DNA from: Azospirillum sp. TSA2s
GTDB lineage: Bacteria > Pseudomonadota > Alphaproteobacteria > Azospirillales > Azospirillaceae
Assembly (NCBI RefSeq): GCF_004923315.1
Contig: NZ_CP039650.1
Coordinates: 806,001 to 870,000 of the forward strand
Reading direction: 5' to 3'
Length of the DNA: 64,000 bases
This document shows positions 8,450 through 15,455 of this stretch, one piece after another (position 1 is the stretch's first letter; each line of letters opens with the position of its first letter). The notes under the pieces are model-generated. The model was not told where the DNA came from. It ran no database searches and saw nothing but the letters and a program-made list of their open reading frames with translations. The translations under genes and the position numbers were made by a program.

Positions 8450-8982
8450 AATGCGGTCCTCGACACCGGGGTGCGGGTGTAGGCGATGCGTGCCGCGACG
8501 AAGGCGTAGGCCGCCAGCGCCAGCGAGATCACCACGTTGTAGCCCGCCATTGAGATCCCGAACAGCGACCACGCCACTTCGTCACAGCGGGTGACTGGGG
8601 CGGCCAACACCTGGGCGCGCAACGCCTCCAGCGATTTGGCCGGCGCCGACCCGCCGCAGGACGAGGTGCCGGCCCACCAATGCTGCTCCACCCCGACATG
8701 ATAGGCGGCGATGCCGGCGCCGGCCAGCAGGGCCAGCCCGCTCACCACCAGCAGCGCGTCGCCCAGCCCCTTCCAGCGGCGGAACAGCCAGGTCACCAGC
8801 CCCAGCACCATCACCGCCACATAGGGCCAGCGCTGCATGATGCACAGCACGCAGGGTTGGTAATCCAGCACGAACTGGAAGAACAGGGCCGACAGCAGCA
8901 CGCCGGCGCTGGCCAGCGCCAGCAACAGGGCGGCCACGCGGGGATCGTCGAAGACGCGGGACATGAAGGGCTTGGTCGTCAT
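8446..8982 (-). CDS. dsbB: disulfide bond formation protein B
   Basis: Inner-membrane quinone reductase that re-oxidises DsbA. The 178-residue product has four predicted membrane segments. The first periplasmic loop carries the CVLC redox pair (about 43-46). The second loop has the partner cysteines in TSSCGGSAP and VTRCDEVAW. I chose the ATG at 8980-8982, just before the first membrane segment. A longer frame upstream is Arg-rich and unlikely. It is co-transcribed with coq7, a fitting neighbour because both depend on ubiquinone. Confidence 0.93.
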   Translation of the reverse strand: MTTKPFMSRVFDDPRVAALLLALASAGVLLSALFFQFVLDYQPCVLCIMQRWPYVAVMVLGLVTWLFRRWKGLGDALLVVSGLALLAGAGIAAYHVGVEQHWWAGTSSCGGSAPAKSLEALRAQVLAAPVTRCDEVAWSLFGISMAGYNVVISLALAAYAFVAARIAYTRTPVSRTAL

Positions 8983-9198
8983 GGCCGACAAGGTAGCGCG
9001 TACTGGGCCGTTCGGCCAGCCGTCCGCGACACCCGCGCCGCCCCTGCGACGGCATGGCAGGGGCCACGGCCGCTGCGGGGAATAAGCGGCACCGCGGCGG
9101 CGTCCCCGACGCCTGGCGATGTCCGGACGGAGAAGCCCGGACGCCCCGTTCTTTTGCACTTTCCGTTTCCGGACTGTTGCGTTAGAAGAGGCGTCGCT

Positions 9199-9283
9199 GC
9201 GGGCGTGGTGAAATTGGTAGACGCGCCGGACTCAAAATCCGGTTCCGCAAGGAGTGTCGGTTCGAGTCCGACCGCCCGCACCA
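9199..9283 (+). tRNA. tRNA-Leu (anticodon CAA)
   Basis: A cloverleaf can be drawn with acceptor GCGGGCG/CGCCCGC, anticodon stem CCGGA/TCCGG and loop CTCAAAA, a class II variable arm, T-loop GGTTCGAGTCC and an encoded CCA end. The 85-base length is normal for tRNA-Leu. The anticodon CAA reads UUG. Confidence 0.97.
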
Positions 9284-9334
9284 CCCGATCCCCTCACTTG
9301 GGATCGCGCTTTCCGGCCGGATCAGGTTTTCCGA

Positions 9335-9688
9335 TCAGCCGGCCACCTTTTCGGCGAACTGGTCGAAGGCCTCGACCGCCTGGGCGGCATACATCACCGA
9401 CGGCCCGGCGCCCATATAAACCGCCATCCCCATCGTCTCCATCACCTCGTCGCGACTGGCCCCCTGCTTCATCGCCGCTTCGGCATGGAAGGCGACACAG
9501 CCGTCGCAACGGATCGCCACCGCGATGGCAAGCGCGATCAGTTCCTTGGTCTTGGTGTCCAGCGCATTCGCCTTCAGCGCCGCCTGGGCCATTCCGGAAA
9601 AGGCCTTCATGACGTCGGGCGCACCGCCGCGCAGTTCACGGATGGCGCCGGACAGCTCACCGGTCATCTGCGGCCAGTTCTTATGCAT
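9335..9688 (-). CDS. carboxymuconolactone decarboxylase/AhpD-like family protein
   Basis: The 117-residue product carries the CMD-family core ELIALAIAVAIRCDGCVAFH, with a CxxC redox pair followed by a histidine three residues later as in AhpD-type peroxide-defence proteins. Downstream is a second conserved segment, GASRDEVMETMGMAVYMGAGP. The ATG at 9686-9688 is preceded by AGGAG at good spacing. It is divergent from a rhodanese gene across a shared AT-rich promoter region. A role in thiol or peroxide metabolism is inferred from the family and the neighbour. Confidence 0.9.
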   Translation of the reverse strand: MHKNWPQMTGELSGAIRELRGGAPDVMKAFSGMAQAALKANALDTKTKELIALAIAVAIRCDGCVAFHAEAAMKQGASRDEVMETMGMAVYMGAGPSVMYAAQAVEAFDQFAEKVAG

Positions 9689-9753
9689 GGTCGTCTCCTG
9701 TTTTTTAAAGGGCGCCCGCAGGACCATCTGTGCCCAGGCGGCACCGCCATTCA

Positions 9754-9790
9754 TTGACAATAAATTAGAATATACTAATCTATAGGTCAA
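9754..9790. promoter_or_regulatory. overlapping divergent promoters with a palindromic operator-like site
   Basis: On the minus strand TTGACC (9785-9790) and TAATTT (9762-9767) are spaced by 17 bases and face the CMD gene. On the plus strand TTGACA (9754-9759) faces the rhodanese gene. Between them lies ATTAGAATATACTAAT (9764-9779), a 16-bp imperfect palindrome (14 of 16 symmetric). This AT-rich patch stands out in a GC-rich setting and probably binds a regulator that controls both genes. Confidence 0.5.
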
Positions 9791-9836
9791 GAGCCGTCCG
9801 CGGCCGCCCCCTCCCCCCTTGCAAGGACCACGAACC

Positions 9837-10220
9837 ATGTCGCTGTGCTCGCTTTTCCGCCGCCTGATTCCCGCTGCACCCTCGGATGGACAGGGCGCCG
9901 CCGGCCGCATCCAGCAGATCGATGCGGCGACCGCGATCCAATGGCAGTCCAAGGGCGAGGCGGTGATCGTCGACGTCCGCGAACCGCACGAGCACGCCGC
10001 CGGCCACATTCCGGGCGCGATCCTGAACCCGCTGTCGCGGTTCGACCCGTCGCGCGTCCCGACCGAACCGGGCAAGCATCTGGTCTTCCATTGCCAGGGC
10101 GGCATGCGTTGCGGTCCTGCCGCCGAGCGCATGATGGCCGCCGGCCACACCGGCACCATCAACCGCCTGCGCGGTGGTTTCGCCGCCTGGGTCAATGCCG
10201 GCGGCAAGGTGGAGCGCTGA
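9837..10220 (+). CDS. single-domain rhodanese-like sulfurtransferase
   Basis: The 127-residue product has the rhodanese signatures VIVDVREPHEHAAGHIPGAI (about 45-64) and an active-site loop HCQGGMRC with the nucleophilic cysteine in CQGGMR. It ends with LRGGFAAWVNAG. I chose the ATG at 9837, with AAGGA at 9823-9827. It probably moves sulfane sulfur between thiols in the cytoplasm. It is divergent from the CMD gene. Confidence 0.92.
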   Translation: MSLCSLFRRLIPAAPSDGQGAAGRIQQIDAATAIQWQSKGEAVIVDVREPHEHAAGHIPGAILNPLSRFDPSRVPTEPGKHLVFHCQGGMRCGPAAERMMAAGHTGTINRLRGGFAAWVNAGGKVER

Positions 10221-10310
10221 TCGGGCGGCGGGCTCGTCGAAGCCGCTGGCCTGCGCGTAACCGGGAACGTATGAATCCTTACGCCGCAGGCAAGAAGCAG
10301 AGACCGCCGC

Positions 10311-10529
10311 ATGAAGCCCGCCTCCCCCTCGACTGCCCCTTCCTCGATCATTGTCGATGAAGTCGCCCCGCAGAGCTTCACCCTGACGGTGATGTTCGAC
10401 GGCCGGCGCTTCGACTGCGGCACCTACATCAACCGCGCAGCCGCGATGCAGGCCGGCCGCCTGTTCCTTCAGCGCAAGGAGGGCGAGGCGGCCAACGGCC
10501 GGACCAAGCGGAAGCCGGGCAGGACGTGA
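10311..10529 (+). CDS. small hypothetical protein (72 aa)
   Basis: The frame runs from ATG 10311 to TGA 10527-10529. The central part, SFTLTVMFDGRRFDCGTYIN, looks like a compact beta structure, followed by a helix (AAAMQAGRLFLQ) and a basic tail. No family is recognised. Its stop overlaps the next start by one base (TGATG), supporting translation of both. Confidence 0.55.
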   Translation: MKPASPSTAPSSIIVDEVAPQSFTLTVMFDGRRFDCGTYINRAAAMQAGRLFLQRKEGEAANGRTKRKPGRT

Positions 10530-10711
10530 TGCCCGACATGCCACCGAACGACGATCGCCCCCGCATGGCCGCAAATCTCGGCGCCGCCATCGCCATCATG
10601 ATCGTCCTGATGCTGGGCTATTGGCTGACGGACGCCCTGATGCGGCAGTCGAAGACCGAAGACTGCCTGCTGGCCCACCGTCGGTCCTGCGGCCCGGTCG
10701 AGGCGCGGTGA
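10529..10711 (+). CDS. small single-pass membrane protein (60 aa)
   Basis: The product has one hydrophobic segment, LGAAIAIMIVLMLGYWLTDAL (about 18-38), after a polar N terminus and before a short tail with two cysteines (EDCLLAHRRSCG). The ATG overlaps the previous stop, so the two small genes are probably coupled. Function is unknown. Confidence 0.55.
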   Translation: MPDMPPNDDRPRMAANLGAAIAIMIVLMLGYWLTDALMRQSKTEDCLLAHRRSCGPVEAR

Positions 10712-10820
10712 GCGACCGCTGGTGCGGGAGCCGCATGGGTGGGGCCTGGGTGGGTTCCCGACTCCTCCACGCCCGTCGGGACGCTCCCGCATCGGTCAGG
10801 AAAGCCATCGCTCGGCAAGA

Positions 10821-10905
10821 TGGTGCGGGCGGCGGGACTCGAACCCGCATACCTAAGGGTGAGGGATTTTAAGTCCCTTGCGTCTACCGGTTTCGCCACG
10901 CCCGC
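10821..10905 (-). tRNA. tRNA-Leu (anticodon TAA)
   Basis: Minus-strand cloverleaf with acceptor GCGGGCG/CGCCCGC identical to the other tRNA-Leu in the window. The anticodon loop is CTTAAAA (anticodon TAA, reads UUA), with a class II variable arm and an encoded CCA at 10821-10823. Length is 85 bases. The next 255 bases up to 11160 hold no gene I can support. Confidence 0.96.
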
Positions 10906-11160
10906 GCCCCGGACTCTGCCACCGCAATCCAGCCCATGCGACCGGATCCGTACGGCAAAGCTCATGTCCACGGAGCGGTCCCGCGCCGCGCGCGCAGATT
11001 GCATACCTCGATATGCAACGCACCGTTCCGTGGTCATGACTTAGACAATCGCGGGGCTGCGGGTCAAGAGGCCTTCGCAAAACCGCAGGCATTCCCATAT
11101 CGAAGGAAGCGCAACTGGGAGACAGGCCTGGGACTGGGCCGGCATAGGGAGGGAGGCAGC

Positions 11161-11334
11161 GTGAGCGAGACGCAATGGATGTCGCTGGTGGCGCTGCTGA
11201 TGGTCGCGGTCCTGGTGGTGCCGGCCGCCCTTCGCCGGAACCGCGGAGTCGTGCTGCGCAACGCCGCGCTCTGGCTGGCGCTGATCGTCGCCCTGGTCTG
11301 GGTCTATAACCGATTCGGACCGTTCGGCCTCTGA
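11161..11334 (+). CDS. small two-pass membrane protein (57 aa)
   Basis: A GTG at 11161 with GGGAGGGAGG upstream opens a 57-codon frame. Two hydrophobic helices are visible, SLVALLMVAVLVVPAAL and AALWLALIVALVWVYNRF, joined by a basic loop RRNRGVVLRN. The layout resembles the N-terminal membrane part of some alphaproteobacterial periplasmic aspartyl proteases, but no protease domain follows. Its stop abuts the convergent gene at 11335. Confidence 0.6.
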   Translation: MSETQWMSLVALLMVAVLVVPAALRRNRGVVLRNAALWLALIVALVWVYNRFGPFGL

Positions 11335-11580
11335 TTAAGGACGGGTGTCCTCGTTCATCGTCATGATGCCGATTCCCATCGACACGCTGCCGAAGGTCAG
11401 CATCAGGCCGGCATAGAGCATCACCGTGGCGGTGATGCCGTAATCACTGTTGCCGATCAGCGTCGCCAGCTTGGCGACGTCGAACCACAAGAGACCGGTC
11501 GCCAGCACCACGGCGCCGACGACGCCGGCGAACAGATGGCGGAGAAGAAACAGCAGCGCTGCTTTCTCGAAGCTCTTCAT
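11335..11580 (-). CDS. small two-pass membrane protein (81 aa)
   Basis: The product has two long hydrophobic stretches (about 17-34 and 48-75, the latter including LMLTFGSVSMGIGIMTM) and short charged ends. The ATG is at 11578-11580. No family is recognised. It is convergent with the preceding gene, with no space between the stops. Confidence 0.6.
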   Translation of the reverse strand: MKSFEKAALLFLLRHLFAGVVGAVVLATGLLWFDVAKLATLIGNSDYGITATVMLYAGLMLTFGSVSMGIGIMTMNEDTRP

Positions 11581-11697
11581 GGCGGGACTCCCGCGGCAAA
11601 GCTGATTTGGATGACAATCTGTTAATGTAGGACCTAAACGGTCCTCGACAATCGATCCGCCGACATAACCGTCATTTGGACCGGAGTCATAGCCCGA

Positions 11698-12483
11698 CTA
11701 CCCTTTCGTACCAACCGTGACGGTGGGCGTACCGCCCAGGCGGCGGACGATCTCCGCCAGCTCGTCGGTCGTGGCCGCCAATTCCTGCTCGTCGGTGCCG
11801 CGCAGGACCAGGCTGACGCCGAAGAAGCCGGCGCGGAAGTAAGGATAGCTGCCGATCTCCAGGGCCGGATGGCGGTCCTGCAGGGCGGACAGCTCGGCGG
11901 CGATCACCCCCTCCGCCAGTTCGCAGGCCACCGTGCGGGAATGCAGAGCCGGCCCGCCGGCCAGCCGCGGCAGAATGCCGTCCAGCATCGCCCGCATGAT
12001 GTTGGGCACGCCGGCCATGACGAAGACGTTGCCGATCTGGAAACCCGGCGCCTGGCTGATCGGGTTGTCGATCAGGATGCCGCCGGCTGGGACGTTGGCC
12101 ATGCGCAGCCGCGCCTCGTTCAACTGGCCGGCGGCATAATGGCGCTCCAGCCGGGCGACCGCCTCCGGGTTGCGCTCCAGCGCCACGCCGAAGGCCTTGG
12201 CGACGCAGGCGGCGGTGATGTCGTCGTGGGTCGGGCCGATGCCGCCGGTGGTGAAGACATAGGTGTAGCGGGCGCGCAGCGCGTTGACCGCGGCCACGAC
12301 CTCCTCCTCCACGTCCGGCACCACGCGGGCCTCGCGCAGCCGCACGCCGATCTCCGTCAGCTTCTCCGCGATGTGGCCGAGATTGGCGTCCTTGGTGCGG
12401 CCCGACAGGATCTCGTTGCCGATCACCAGGACGGCGGCAGTGGGATTTGCGGCAACCGGGTTTTCTGCGGCTTCGGACGTCAT
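11698..12483 (-). CDS. CinA N-terminal-type molybdopterin-binding domain protein
   Basis: The 261-residue product is a stand-alone MoCF (MoaB/MogA-like) domain as found at the N terminus of CinA. Signatures are AAVLVIGNEILSGRTKDAN near the start, YVFTTGGIGPTHDDIT, NPISQAPGFQIGNVFVMAGVPNIM and a C-terminal sub-domain with SYPYF. The CinA deamidase domain is absent, which is usual in alphaproteobacteria where it is separate. The ATG at 12481-12483 follows an Arg-rich stretch not expected to be translated. It is divergent from sfsA with a 66-base gap. Confidence 0.88.
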   Translation of the reverse strand: MTSEAAENPVAANPTAAVLVIGNEILSGRTKDANLGHIAEKLTEIGVRLREARVVPDVEEEVVAAVNALRARYTYVFTTGGIGPTHDDITAACVAKAFGVALERNPEAVARLERHYAAGQLNEARLRMANVPAGGILIDNPISQAPGFQIGNVFVMAGVPNIMRAMLDGILPRLAGGPALHSRTVACELAEGVIAAELSALQDRHPALEIGSYPYFRAGFFGVSLVLRGTDEQELAATTDELAEIVRRLGGTPTVTVGTKG

Positions 12484-12549
12484 GGCGGTGCGGGTCTCCG
12501 TGGAACGCTCTTGTCGAGCGGGAAGGCCAAGGGTAGCGTCGCGGCCAAG

Positions 12550-13287
12550 ATGCGCTTTCCCACCCCCCTTCTTCAAGGCCGCCTGATCCGCCGCTACAAG
12601 CGGTTTCTTGCCGATGTCCTGTTGGACGGGGTGGAGGTGACGGCGCATGTCCCCAATTCCGGCAGCATGATCGGGCTGGACCTTCCCGGCTCCGCCGTCT
12701 GGCTGTCGCGCTCCGACAACCCGAACCGCAAGCTGGCCTACACGCTGGAGTTGGTGGAGGCCGCCGCCCCCTGGGGCGAGGGGCTGGTCGGCGTCAACAC
12801 CGGCCACCCGAACGCGCTGGTCGCCGCCGCAATCGCTGCCGGCACCATCCCGGAGCTGGCCGGCTACGACCGGCTGCGGCGCGAGGTGAAGTACGGCCGC
12901 AACAGCCGCATCGACGTGCTGCTGGAGGACGACCCGGCCAAGCCCGGCGCCCGCCCACTGACCTATGTCGAGGTCAAGAACGTCCACCTCCGCCGCCCCG
13001 ACGGCCCGTATGGTGACGCCGCCGAGTTTCCGGACTGCGTCACCGCCCGCGGCGCCAAGCATCTGGAGGAGATGGCGGCGATGGTGGCCCAGGGCTGCCG
13101 CGCGGTCATGCTCTACCTTGTCCAGCGCGGCGATTGTTCCCATTTCCGCACGGCGGCCGATCTCGATCCGGCGTATCATGATGGTCTGCGCCGCGCACTG
13201 GATTCCGGGGTGGAGGCGCTGTGTTGGTCTTGCGCGATCACGCCCGAATCGATTGAATTGGACCGGCCGCTGCCGATCCGGCTTTAG
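12550..13287 (+). CDS. sfsA: SfsA family DNA-binding protein/nuclease
   Basis: The 245-residue product matches SfsA. It has an N-terminal OB-like part (LLQGRLIRRYKRFLADVLLD, HVPNSGSMIGL) and a PD-(D/E)XK-like C-terminal domain with YVEVKNVHL and FPDCVTARGAKHLEEM. The family was named for stimulation of sugar fermentation in E. coli, while its structure suggests a nuclease; the cellular role is unclear. The start is ATG 12550. The map gene follows 57 bases downstream, probably in the same unit. Confidence 0.92.
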   Translation: MRFPTPLLQGRLIRRYKRFLADVLLDGVEVTAHVPNSGSMIGLDLPGSAVWLSRSDNPNRKLAYTLELVEAAAPWGEGLVGVNTGHPNALVAAAIAAGTIPELAGYDRLRREVKYGRNSRIDVLLEDDPAKPGARPLTYVEVKNVHLRRPDGPYGDAAEFPDCVTARGAKHLEEMAAMVAQGCRAVMLYLVQRGDCSHFRTAADLDPAYHDGLRRALDSGVEALCWSCAITPESIELDRPLPIRL

Positions 13288-13343
13288 GGCTGCGGCGGGC
13301 TCAAACATCCGGCTTTTGGTTACTTGGCATAGGGGCTTTCGTC

Positions 13344-14153
13344 TTGGAACAGGATCACGTCGAATCCAACCGCGTCCGTCTTCATGGTCCGGAGGGATTC
13401 GAAGGCATGCGCAAGGCCGGCCGTCTGGCCGCGCTGGCACTGGACTACATCGTCCCCTATGTGCAGCCGGGCGTCACCACGGGCGAACTTGACCGCCTGC
13501 TGGAGCAGTTCATCCGCGACCATGGCGGCGTCCCTGCCCCGCTGGGCTATCGCGGCTTCCCGCGCGCCAACTGCATCTCGGTCAACCATGTCGTCTGCCA
13601 CGGCATTCCCGGCGACAAGCGGCTGGTCGACGGCGACATCCTGAACATCGACGTCACGCCCATCGTCGACGGCTGGTACGGCGACAGCAGCCGCATGTAT
13701 CTGTGCGGCGACGTCGGCGTGAAGGCGCGCAAGCTGGTCGACGTCACCTATGACGCGCTGATGATCGGCATCGCCGCGGTGAAGCCGGGCGCCACGCTGG
13801 GCGACATCGGCCACGCCATCCAGACCTTCGCCGAGTCCCACCGTTTCTCGGTGGTGCGCGATTTCTGCGGCCACGGCGTCGGCCGCGTCTTCCACGAGCC
13901 GCCGTCGGTCCTGCATTACGGCAAGCCGGGCGAGGGCCTGGTCCTGAAGGAAGGCATGATCTTCACCATCGAGCCGATGATCAACACCGGCCGCCCCGAC
14001 GTGAAGATCCTGGGCGACGGCTGGACCGCCGTGACCAAGGACAAGTCGCTGTCCGCCCAGTTCGAGCATTCCATCGGCGTGACGGCCGACGGCGCGGAGA
14101 TCTTCACGCTGTCGCCGGCGGGCTACACCAAGCCGCCCTACCCGGTGGAGTGA
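13344..14153 (+). CDS. map: type I methionine aminopeptidase
   Basis: Removes the initiator methionine from nascent proteins. The 269-residue product has all five metal ligands of the pita-bread fold: Asp in NIDVTP, Asp in YGDSSRMY, His in FCGHGVGRVFHE, Glu in TIEPMIN and Glu in FEHSIGV. The start taken is TTG 13344, which gives a normal N-terminal extension; the next ATG at 13408 would remove the first conserved helix. Confidence 0.95.
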   Translation: MEQDHVESNRVRLHGPEGFEGMRKAGRLAALALDYIVPYVQPGVTTGELDRLLEQFIRDHGGVPAPLGYRGFPRANCISVNHVVCHGIPGDKRLVDGDILNIDVTPIVDGWYGDSSRMYLCGDVGVKARKLVDVTYDALMIGIAAVKPGATLGDIGHAIQTFAESHRFSVVRDFCGHGVGRVFHEPPSVLHYGKPGEGLVLKEGMIFTIEPMINTGRPDVKILGDGWTAVTKDKSLSAQFEHSIGVTADGAEIFTLSPAGYTKPPYPVE

Positions 14154-14177
14154 GGGCGAGGGATATGGGGTGAGTGG

Positions 14178-14212
14178 CGGGCGCCGTGTCGGGGGATGCG
14201 GCGCCCGAGTTG
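14178..14212. repeat. left copy of a 35-bp direct repeat
   Basis: This 35-mer begins CGGGCGCCGTGTCGGGGGAT and ends GCGCCCGAGTTG. It recurs with three substitutions at 15133-15167. Each copy is itself an imperfect hairpin (CGGGCGCC/GGCGCCCG). It lies 25 bases after the map stop and could double as its terminator. Confidence 0.7.
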
Positions 14213-14259
14213 CGTTTGGAGATTACTTAACACTCACAAGTAATCGCCGAAAATATAGT

Positions 14260-14949
14260 CTAGAATGAAGCTTTCTTCTTCTTTTTTTCTTGCTCTCTTC
14301 TGTCACTAAGAGTTTCACTCCATTCTGGCCCTTCATATGTGATAGAAATCCAACCTTCCCCTCTCCTTCCGAGGGACTTTATCTCCATCATGATAACCAT
14401 ACTCTGTAATTCCCAAAGCGTAAACCAATACCCGCAGCCGTCGTAATTAAGGCATTGATAAAACTCATCACTCTCTTTGTAGAGCTTTAACCCGTAATTC
14501 TTAATAGTTTTGCTTGGGGCCGGCTTTCCATATTTTTCCTCAAGGACTTCCTGATAACTCTTAAACTCGGACTTCCCTTTTGCTCCGTTGGAATCACCAG
14601 TTATATTTTGAGAATTCCATATAATTTTCTGTAACCCTCTATTATTCGAAAATATAATCGTAGTAAAATCTGTACTACTAGGTTGGCTTGGAATATTTGT
14701 TGCTGAATACGCGATTAGGTTTCCGTCAATTTTTTCGGAATTCAATTCAATTCCAGAAGAACGTGCCTCGTCTGGCGTCATTCCCCATTTTAATCCAAAT
14801 GGTGCGCCATAGGGTTCGGACGATTTCTGTTCACCGCTTAAAACATCTGCGCTTTTTGAAACGTTATCTTTTGGTTTTGCCTCGACTGATTCTACCGATA
14901 GGAACGCAACTAAAGAGAGAACCAGGACCTCTGAGATTATTCTACGCAT
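14260..14949 (-). CDS. secreted hypothetical protein on an AT-rich insert (229 aa)
   Basis: The product starts with a clear signal peptide (MRRII then EVLVLSLVAFLSVESVEA, cleavage near residue 26). The mature part begins with a PFGLKWGMTPDEARSSG segment, a motif seen at the N terminus of various small exported proteins. It ends in a Lys-rich tail (REQEKKKKKASF). Base composition is about half GC, far below the neighbours, and codon use is unlike the rest of the window, both signs of transfer. The start is ATG 14947-14949; longer frames upstream lack a signal. Function is unknown. Confidence 0.7.
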   Translation of the reverse strand: MRRIISEVLVLSLVAFLSVESVEAKPKDNVSKSADVLSGEQKSSEPYGAPFGLKWGMTPDEARSSGIELNSEKIDGNLIAYSATNIPSQPSSTDFTTIIFSNNRGLQKIIWNSQNITGDSNGAKGKSEFKSYQEVLEEKYGKPAPSKTIKNYGLKLYKESDEFYQCLNYDGCGYWFTLWELQSMVIMMEIKSLGRRGEGWISITYEGPEWSETLSDRREQEKKKKKASF

Positions 14950-15041
14950 AGATATCACCTTAATATGAATGCCCTCACCTACTTGTAGCCTGATAACCTT
15001 CGCGTTGTAACCCTTAGAGCTTCCAGTGTTCAATCTGACGC

Positions 15042-15167
15042 TTATCCAGCGTGCTTGATGTAGTTCCAGCATTCCTCGGGACTGTAGAGGTCGCAGACGG
15101 AACCGACAGCATTCCACGCCTCTTCAATGGTACGGGCGCCGTGTCTGGGGATGCGGTGCCCGAATTG
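15042..15167 (-). pseudogene. C-terminal remnant of an IS630-family transposase
   Basis: The minus strand reads ARTIEEAWNAVGSVCDLY then SPEECWNYIKHAG and a TAA at 15042. This is the characteristic C-terminal end of IS630-type transposases (ARTVEALW...ICDLYSPAECRNYF-like). The frame stays open back through the right copy of the 35-bp direct repeat but has no start or catalytic core. The 35-mer therefore overlaps the remnant. Confidence 0.6.
15133..15167. repeat. right copy of the 35-bp direct repeat
   Basis: 32 of 35 positions match 14178-14212. The two copies enclose the AT-rich secreted-protein gene and part of the IS630 remnant (about 955 bp period). Confidence 0.7.
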
Positions 15168-15238
15168 TTTGTGGCAACGGCCAAGCACTCGATTGACCGG
15201 CACCGCAACGGACAACACCGCAACAGCCCTGAAACGAT

Positions 15239-15270
15239 CAAGGGCCCGGCAATTGCTTGCCGAGCCCTTG
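15239..15270 (-). terminator. hairpin after tRNA-Thr
   Basis: CAAGGGCCCGGC and GCCGAGCCCTTG form an imperfect stem just downstream of the minus-strand tRNA-Thr. It probably ends that transcript; there is no long T-run. Confidence 0.5.
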
Positions 15271-15277
15271 AAGAAAC

Positions 15278-15352
<75 letters not shown>

Positions 15353-15455
15353 GTCGTTGTGGCGCGGAACATAGCGATCTGCTCCGCGGGATGCAAGCGG
15401 TGAATTTCGGAAAAATCGACCGCTCCTCCTCAAGCCAGCCATGCACCCGACAGCC

